Shown in pieces: positions 57,707-64,000 of a DNA stretch of 64,000 nt. Position 1 is the first letter of the stretch; the number at the start of each line of letters is the position of its first letter. The translations under genes and the position numbers were made by a program. The notes under the pieces were generated by a model, which saw only the letters and a list, made by a program, of their open reading frames with translations, had not been told where the DNA came from and did not search any database. The DNA is from Ceratopteris richardii (Eukaryota > Streptophyta > Polypodiopsida > Polypodiales > Pteridaceae), in contig CM035422.1 in assembly GCA_020310875.1 (NCBI GenBank), positions 59,617,324 to 59,681,323 of the forward strand, given 5' to 3'.

Positions 57707-60154
57707 GCTCCCTCTCAATCATCAATTGAGGTTTTCTCTATCTTCTTTATACCTGCCATGTCTTTAAATCTCTGTAGCTTTGGTCCATCCAAGCTTTTGG
57801 CTAGCATATCTGCAATCTAATCTTTTGTTGAAGTATGTATGACTTCAATCTCCTTATCAATCACCTTCTCTCTTAAGAACTGATATTGAATCTCAATGTG
57901 TTTAGTCCTAGCATGAAAAATAGGGTTAGCAGCTAGATACAACGAACTCATATTATCTCCATATGTTGAATGATGTCAAAACTCTTCATGAGAGTCTTAA
58001 ACCATATGACCTCCTTTGCAGTTTCAACCATACCTTTATACTCTACTTCTGTAGATGATAAAGCAACTGTATGTTGCTTCTTAGAACACCAAGAGATTAA
58101 CTTATCTCCCACATAACACAAGTATCCATATGTTGATCTCCTATCATCAAGATTACCTGCCCAATATGTATCACTATATATCTTGATGTTTGTATCTGAT
58201 ATAAAAACATAATACAAGCCTTCCTTGAGTGTACCCTTAATGTATCTCAACACTCTTTGTCCTGCAATCCAATGTTCTTTCCTAGGAAAATGCATGAATT
58301 AAGACAACACTCCAACTGCATATGACAAATCAAGCCTAGTTAATGTAGCATAGATTAGACTACCAACCAGACTTTGATATAGCTTCATATCCTTGAATTC
58401 TTCTCCTCCATATCTGCTCAATTTGTGATTCACCTCCATTGGAGTAGGTGCTACCCTGCAATCTTCCATTTTAAACTTGATTAACAAGTTCTTCAAATAC
58501 CTTTCTTGAGTTACATATACTCCATGTTGAGTATATAAGGCTTCCATGCCCAAGAAATATGACAAGTCTCCCAAGTCACTTATCTTAAACTCTTTCTCCA
58601 TTTGCTTCTTGAGACATTGTATTCCCTTCTCATCTGTACCTGTAAGAAATATGTCATCAACATATATGCACGTGTAAATGAACCCATCATCACTTGCTTT
58701 AACAAGCAAGCGACTATCTGCTTTAGATACTTGGAAACCAAGTTCCTTCAAGAACTTTACAAGTCTATAATTCCATGCCCTTGGGGTTTGCTTCAAACCA
58801 TACAAAGCTCTCTTGAGCTTACATACATATTCTGAATACTTTTTATCTCTGAACCCTTGTGGTTGCTCCATGAAAACATCAACTAAAATATAACCATTAA
58901 GAAAAGCATTCTTCACATCTAATTGACATAATCTCCAACCTTTACATGCAGCAATGGCTATGAGTGTCCTGATGGTTTTCATCTTTGCCACAGGACTATA
59001 GGACTCATCATAATCTATACTATATGTCTGAGCATACCCTTTCACAACAATTCTAGCTTTATACCTAGACACACTTCCATCTGCATACCTCTTTGTCTTG
59101 TAGACCCATTTGCATCCAATGATCTTCTGACTATTTGGTTTAGGAACCAAATCCATGTCTCATTCTCCATCAATGCATCATACTCTTCCTGCATAGCTTT
59201 TTCCCAATTTTCCTTACCTTTTGCCTCTTCATATGTAGAAGGGTCTTCATATGCTTTCACCATGTAAGCATAATCTTTAGTAGTCAAAAAAGAAGTGTCA
59301 TAGCTATACCTTGTAGGTTGCCATTTGTGTCTTGATGACCTTCTGAGTTCTCCACTTCTTGAAGTTTCTGGCTCATCACATTCTCGATCAAACCTTGGCA
59401 CTTCTTTAACTTCCACTTGTACATTATTCTCTTCTTCATCAAATATATGAACCTTTGATTTACGTTTCTTCTAATTCAAAACTTCATCACCTGCATGATT
59501 ATTGATTGTTCCTATAAACCAAGTACTTTGCTCATCAAATGTAACATCCTTTGATACAAGGAATTGCTTTGTGGATGGACTCCACAACCTATAACCCATC
59601 TGCTTATCATCATATCCAATGAACACATACTTTTCAACTTTAGGTTCCAATTTATGCCTCAATTGAGATGGCACATATACATAAGCCAAACATCCAAACA
59701 CTTTTCAATGATCTAAGGTAGGTCTCTTACACCACCAAGCTTCATATGGTGTCATACCCTGCAAAGCTTTACATGGTAACCTATTAACCAAGTATGTGGC
59801 TATATTTACAGCCTCAACCCACAAATAATTTGGACATTTTTTCTCCTTCATCATTGATCTTGCAAACTCAACAAGAGTTCTATTTCTCCTTTCTGCTACA
59901 CCATTTTGTTGAGGAGAGTACCTGCAAGTAACTTTCCTTTTTATACCTGCATTCCATAAGTAATCATTGAACTCATTAGAGAAATACTCTCCCCCTCCAT
60001 CTGACCTTAGTCTCTTTAATTTTTGACCTGTGATTCTTTCTACATACACATGATAATGTTTAAATGTATTGAATACCTCTAATTTATCTTTGATCACATA
60101 TATAGTAATCCACCTGGTAGCATCATCAACATAAATCACATAATATCTTGAACC
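57707..60154 (-). pseudogene. pol: copia pol (integrase, RT, RNase H), decayed and truncated
   Basis: On the minus strand from 60154: integrase core from YVIYVDDATRW with RSDGGGEY and NGVAERRN, tail (FGCLAYVYVP, VSKDVTF), then linker and RT (IIGCKWVYK, QLDVKNAFLNG, YGLKQTPRAW, YVDD) at 58299-59156. RNase H follows (STEVEYKGM, HARTKHIEIQYQF) to about 57720. Stops lie near 59702, 59471 and 58296, with shifts near 59150 and 57950. It is a different copia lineage from the other two. Gag, protease and 5' LTR are absent because the Ty3 LTR at 60155 begins within integrase. Confidence 0.88.
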
Positions 60155-60664
60155 TGTCAGGCCATCGGAATATTATTTAGAAAATTAATTGTAATTAGGA
60201 AAATTCGTGCACTGAAAGGGTGTCATGCAAAATGTTGTAACATTTTTCTGGTTAATAGAAGGAAATTTCGGAAGAGATGACAGACGCGTCACCAAACTGT
60301 CTTGTCTGGGCGATCGGCTGGAGTTGATTCTGTCACAGATTATTCAAACTATGGTGTCATCTGTGTTGGTAAAGATTCAGTATTAAATGAATAAGGTACT
60401 ACGTTAACATTTAATTGCGTGAAGAATAATGTGCGATTATAACAGTAATACTAAATAAATAGTAGAAGTTCTGCACATGTGGTTACGGTGATTGTTAAGA
60501 AGTTGTTCTACGCTGGAAGTGGTAGTAGAATCTGTGGTAATAGTTAGAAGTTAATCAGTGATTGGGAAAATACATAAAGGGCCTCTGTATTACAGACCCC
60601 TGACCATCCCAAGTACCCACGTATAGATTGGTTAATAATTTAAATTAACCATAAAAGATTAACA
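60155..60664 (+). repeat. Ty3 5' LTR
   Basis: 510 bp from TGTCAGG to TTAACA, starting where copia integrase is interrupted and ending one base before TGGTGCCGGCCATGGGGC. ACATAAAGG near 60571 could be a TATA element. Without the 3' LTR the boundaries are inferred from TG/CA ends and primer site. Confidence 0.65.
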
Positions 60665-60851
60665 CTGGTGCCGGCCATGGGGCATGGAGTATTCAGTTAG
60701 CGCATAGACTAGGGTTTGAGAAAGAATCTGATCATATATGCGTGTAACACATTCCCGAGAATGGTACCCAAAGTACAGAAGGGATCAGCATCCTTGGAAA
60801 GTTCCTAGCGCATTGGGAACACCTCCAGGTGGTAGTGGTGACGGTTAATCA

Positions 60852-62250
60852 TTGAAAGGAAAGCGGGAAATCTGGACTAGTGGGATGCCACCTCAGCATT
60901 TCCTAGTGCAAGGATTTCATGATATACCAGAAGTGCAACCAACACCATCCACGGAAAGTAAGGTTGGTGAAGTAAGTACTGGTTCCGGTGACAGTGTGGA
61001 AATTTTTGGTAGCAGTCTGTGGAATTTTGGTGGTACTTCATATAATTCCGGGGTTGGTTTGTAGAATTTCGGTGATGGTTCTACTTTGGGTTCTAATTTT
61101 GAGGAAACTAGTGTATTGTTGGATGAAAGTTTTGATGAAAAGCTCACTTCAGAAGTCCACTATGATGAAGGTCAGTTGGGTGTAGGCATGTGGGAATGAC
61201 TTAACAATATCCGATCACCGGAGAATGTGCAAGATGACGGGACAACACAGCAGCAATTAGGGGTAACTGGTTCAAATCATTTGGCAGTAACACTTCCTCT
61301 TGATTTAAACAACATGAGTGGTTCGCAACAGCAATAGCACCAACAACAACAGCAACAGCAACATCATTAGCAACAACAACAACAACAGCAGGAGGCCATA
61401 CCACCACGATCGGTACCTGATGGAGTTACATATACGAAATTTGGAGGATTCCCCGGTGATGACCCGGATTCACATGTGAGAACTTTTGAAATCGATTATG
61501 TTGTACTCAACTATCCAGCTGATCCGTCGTATAAGGCTATAGTGTTCCAATCTACACTGGTTAATGAGGCTGCCAGATGGTTAACTTAATATGACATTAA
61601 TCATTTCAATCAATACATTAAGGATACCTTCTTACAACGATTTTGGTTGAAGAAAAATGCGGTTGAGATCTTTGACTATCTGCAAAACAATAGACAAAAA
61701 CCACATCAGAATGTGCAGGAATATGGAAGCAGTGATAGCCATGGCATTACAGTTGGAACATAAAGTGGGTGGGTTTGCTAAAGATCTGGACTGGTTGAAG
61801 GCGACCAAGGGTATGAGCGAGGATCCATTGAAACAAGTGTATTGCACAAAATGTAAGAACCCGGGACACACTGCTTCTGCATGTGCACTAAACCAAATGT
61901 ATTGTGCTATTTTTAATATGGCGAGTCACTCCACCGAAACGTGTCCATATAATTCTAAAGCACAGACCAGGCAAACCGTAAATGCTATAATACAAGAGCA
62001 AGGACAACATGCTACTCACTATGTACCACCGCAATTGAGGAATACTTCTTACCAAAGTTATAAAACTTACAGGGGACCGCGAACAAACAATTTTGGCCAG
62101 ACTCGGTGGCACTCCGGTCAATCGGGTGAAGGCATATCGCTTCAACCCACCAAGATGCCATTTTTGTGGTGAGATTGGACATATACACAAATATTGCAAA
62201 GAGGCGTCCGAGTATGATAAACGAAGAAAAGAATGACAGCATCCAATGAC
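60852..62250 (+). pseudogene. gag: Ty3 gag with polyglutamine tract, decayed
   Basis: The frame from 60852 continues with stops at 61062-61064 (TAG), about 61198 (TGA), and two TAG inside a CAA/CAG polyglutamine run (61327-61392). The retrotransposon gag domain follows (KFGGFPGDDPDSHVRTFE, NEAARWL). After a shift near 61640, knuckles appear: CTKCKNPGHTASAC, a second Cys/His motif, and CGEIGHIHKYC near 62170. Gly/Asn/Ser-rich N-terminus. Many stops fit C-to-T change at Gln or Arg codons. Confidence 0.75.
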
Positions 62251-62662
62251 CAACATGGTATATATTTCAGCAGTGGATACTCAAGCGACAACAATTCACA
62301 CACGGTCTGGCAAGAAATTACAACTGGCTGCTGAGATTTTTGAGCCTGGCATCCGAGAACAATAGAGGATTTTTATCAAAGCTAGTACGTGGTCCTGTCA
62401 AGAATCAACTGTTTTCTTCGATCCAGTATCGGTGGTGCAGTAGACAGTACCGAATCTATCACCGGAAGAACCGAGTCCAGTGAAAGTGTCGCCGAAAAAT
62501 CCACCAAATTCGATATCGGGTACGTCAAATTTTGACTCTGTGTGGGATATTCTATTGCAAGCATATATTACAATAATGTTGGGGTAATTTTTAGCCTTAG
62601 TTCTGAGTGTACGACAACAATTCCAGCAGCAAATTTATCCAAGATCTTCGTGTACACCTGCT

Positions 62663-63997
62663 ATGGCCACGATCAATCCAGAAACTGATTTGACGGTGGA
62701 TCATATTGTTCCTTTAATTACGGTATGGTATACAAACCACAAAATTACTCAAGTATTAATAGATGGAGGCTCCCATGTGAATATTGTTACGGCTGCACTT
62801 TGTAAACGGTTAGGATGGACTCAGATCGAACCTGTTCAGTTTTTCGTGAGAATGGCAGATCAATCACGGGTCTATCCAGTGGGCTTGGTGTGAGATATAC
62901 CCATCACTCTTCAGGGAGCGGTGTTCAAAATGACTTTTGTTGTTCTAGAATTACCTGACTCAAGCCTAGACTACAACTTACTGTTCGGGAGACCCTGGCT
63001 GAAACAAGCCAGAGTGTTGCAAGACTGTTCTGCACATGAGCTTATTTTTAAAAGCAATCATCGGAGATATGTAGTACCTTTGGATGAGCTGAAGCCTTGC
63101 GACCTTCATGCTCAACCTTATGTGTCCAAGCCTGCGCATATGCTGGATGGACTTTTGGATGATGAAGAGGAAGCTTTTCTCAATGCTAACTAGGATTTTC
63201 TCACCCTCGGTACAGTCAACTTACAAACGGTTGCAGATAATTGGAATCCGATCGTTTGTTTGGTAGTTCCAATTACAGAAGAAGGGGACCCAGTTATGGA
63301 ACATTTGAATGCCCAAAATTTCCACCAATTATTTCAATCACCTGAGGAAATAGCCATGCCTCGACAGTTTTATGTATCAGAAGATCAGCTAATCACATGC
63401 AATTTGGGAGATGAGGGTACACTACGAACAGTCAAGATTAAGGCTGGGTTACCGAAAACTTTTCAAAATGATCTACTTCAGTTGTTGACAGAGTTTCAAG
63501 ATGTCTTCGCATGGGACTATCGAGATATGAAAGGGTTGGACCCCCGCATCTACCAACACCGTGTGATGTTAAAGCTGGATGCACGTCCAATCAAAAAACC
63601 CAGTTATCGCATGAACCCCAATTATGCAGATCAAGTAAAAACTGAATTGGATCGGTTGCTGAAAGTAGGCTTCATCATCCCCATTGAGCATGCAGAATGG
63701 ATTTCACCCATTGTCATTGTCCCAAAGAAAAATAAGCAGTTGCGTATCTGTGTGGATTACCAAAAACTAAATGTGGTGATAGTGTCTGATTCCTTTCCAC
63801 TTCCCTTTTTGGATACACTGCTCGATGATGTTTCCGGATGGGAAATGTATTCCTTTTCGGATGGTTATAGAAGCTATAATCAGGTGCACATGGCCGAAAT
63901 GGATATACCGAAGACTTCGTTTATTACCAATCGGGGTGTATATGTGTGTATGGTGATGTGGTTCGATCTCCACAATGCTCCTAGTACCTTCCAATGA
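62663..63997 (+). pseudogene. pol: Ty3 protease and reverse transcriptase (5' part)
   Basis: One frame with stops at 62891-62893 (TGA), 63191-63193 (TAG) and 63995-63997 (TGA). The protease has VLIDGGSHVNIV (D-G-G-S, a form seen in some plant Ty3 lineages) and LLFGRPWL. RT begins at FAWDYRDMKGLDP and includes LDRLLKVGFI, WISPIVIVPKK, CVDYQKLN and SFSDGYRSYNQV. It ends at the window edge just before the YxDD motif region. The final TGA stands where relatives have Arg. Confidence 0.85.
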
Positions 63998-64000
63998 TGC

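Larger units (their letters stand above)
60155..64000 (+). mobile_element. Ty3/gypsy element, 5' part, continues past the window
   Basis: 5' LTR 60155-60664, primer-site-like sequence 60666-60683, decayed gag to about 62600, protease 62663-63190 and RT to the window end. Motifs DGGS in the protease and DYRDMKGLDP/WISPIVIVPKK in RT differ from the tRNA-Asp Ty3 group, so it is a separate lineage. Confidence 0.87.

Overview
The window is plant nuclear DNA made almost wholly of nested transposable elements. I found no host gene, rRNA or tRNA. The evidence for a land plant with a repeat-rich genome is: Ty1/copia elements primed by initiator tRNA-Met (TGGTATCAGAGC); two Ty3 elements whose primer-binding site matches plant tRNA-Asp; a BED/DUF659 hAT transposase with introns; and very long LTRs. 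The species cannot be read from the sequence.

Layout: 1-1895 is a decayed 3' ORF ('ORF3') of a Ty3 element, followed by a possible LTR, a copia LTR scrap and an unidentified decayed reading frame (2594-3118, minus). 3684-9175 is a Ty1/copia element on the minus strand with a chimeric, duplicated 5' leader. 9190-11345 is a ruined Ty3 pol on the plus strand. 12803-14049 and 27764-28930 are two halves of a second copy of the same copia family, split by a 13.7 kb Ty3 element (14050-27758, minus) flanked by the target duplication GCATG. 29009-43132 is a gag-only element with 3.6 kb LTRs (plus); a 5,001 bp hAT transposon (34908-39908, 8 bp duplication ATAATGAG) interrupts its gag. 43133-49742 is a second member of the tRNA-Asp Ty3 group (plus), cut off in its RT by a copia 5' fragment (49743-50411). 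51652-57267 is a well preserved copia element (duplication GTACA) that appears to sit in the LTR of another copia whose pol runs to 60154. A further Ty3 element (60155 to the window end) interrupts that pol.

The most unusual system is the tRNA-Asp Ty3 group. Between primer site and gag, both members carry an array of short repeats that includes perfect palindromes centred on ATCGCGAT. The repeat units differ, but the sequence on both sides of each array is conserved. In the minus copy the integrase zinc module (HX6HX30CX2C) is tandemly duplicated, and a second retropepsin-like domain follows the integrase in the same frame. Next comes a long proline-rich/coiled-coil ORF3, which recurs as a diverged copy at the window start. 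The plus copy has a classical A AAA AAG slippery heptamer where gag-protease overlaps pol.

Decay is mostly by nonsense changes. Many in-frame stops are explained by C-to-T change at Gln or Arg codons, as expected of methylated transposons. The element genes (gag, protease, RT/RNase H, integrase) would work as one replication cycle, but no LTR element in the window is intact. The hAT transposase is one stop codon short of a full reading frame.
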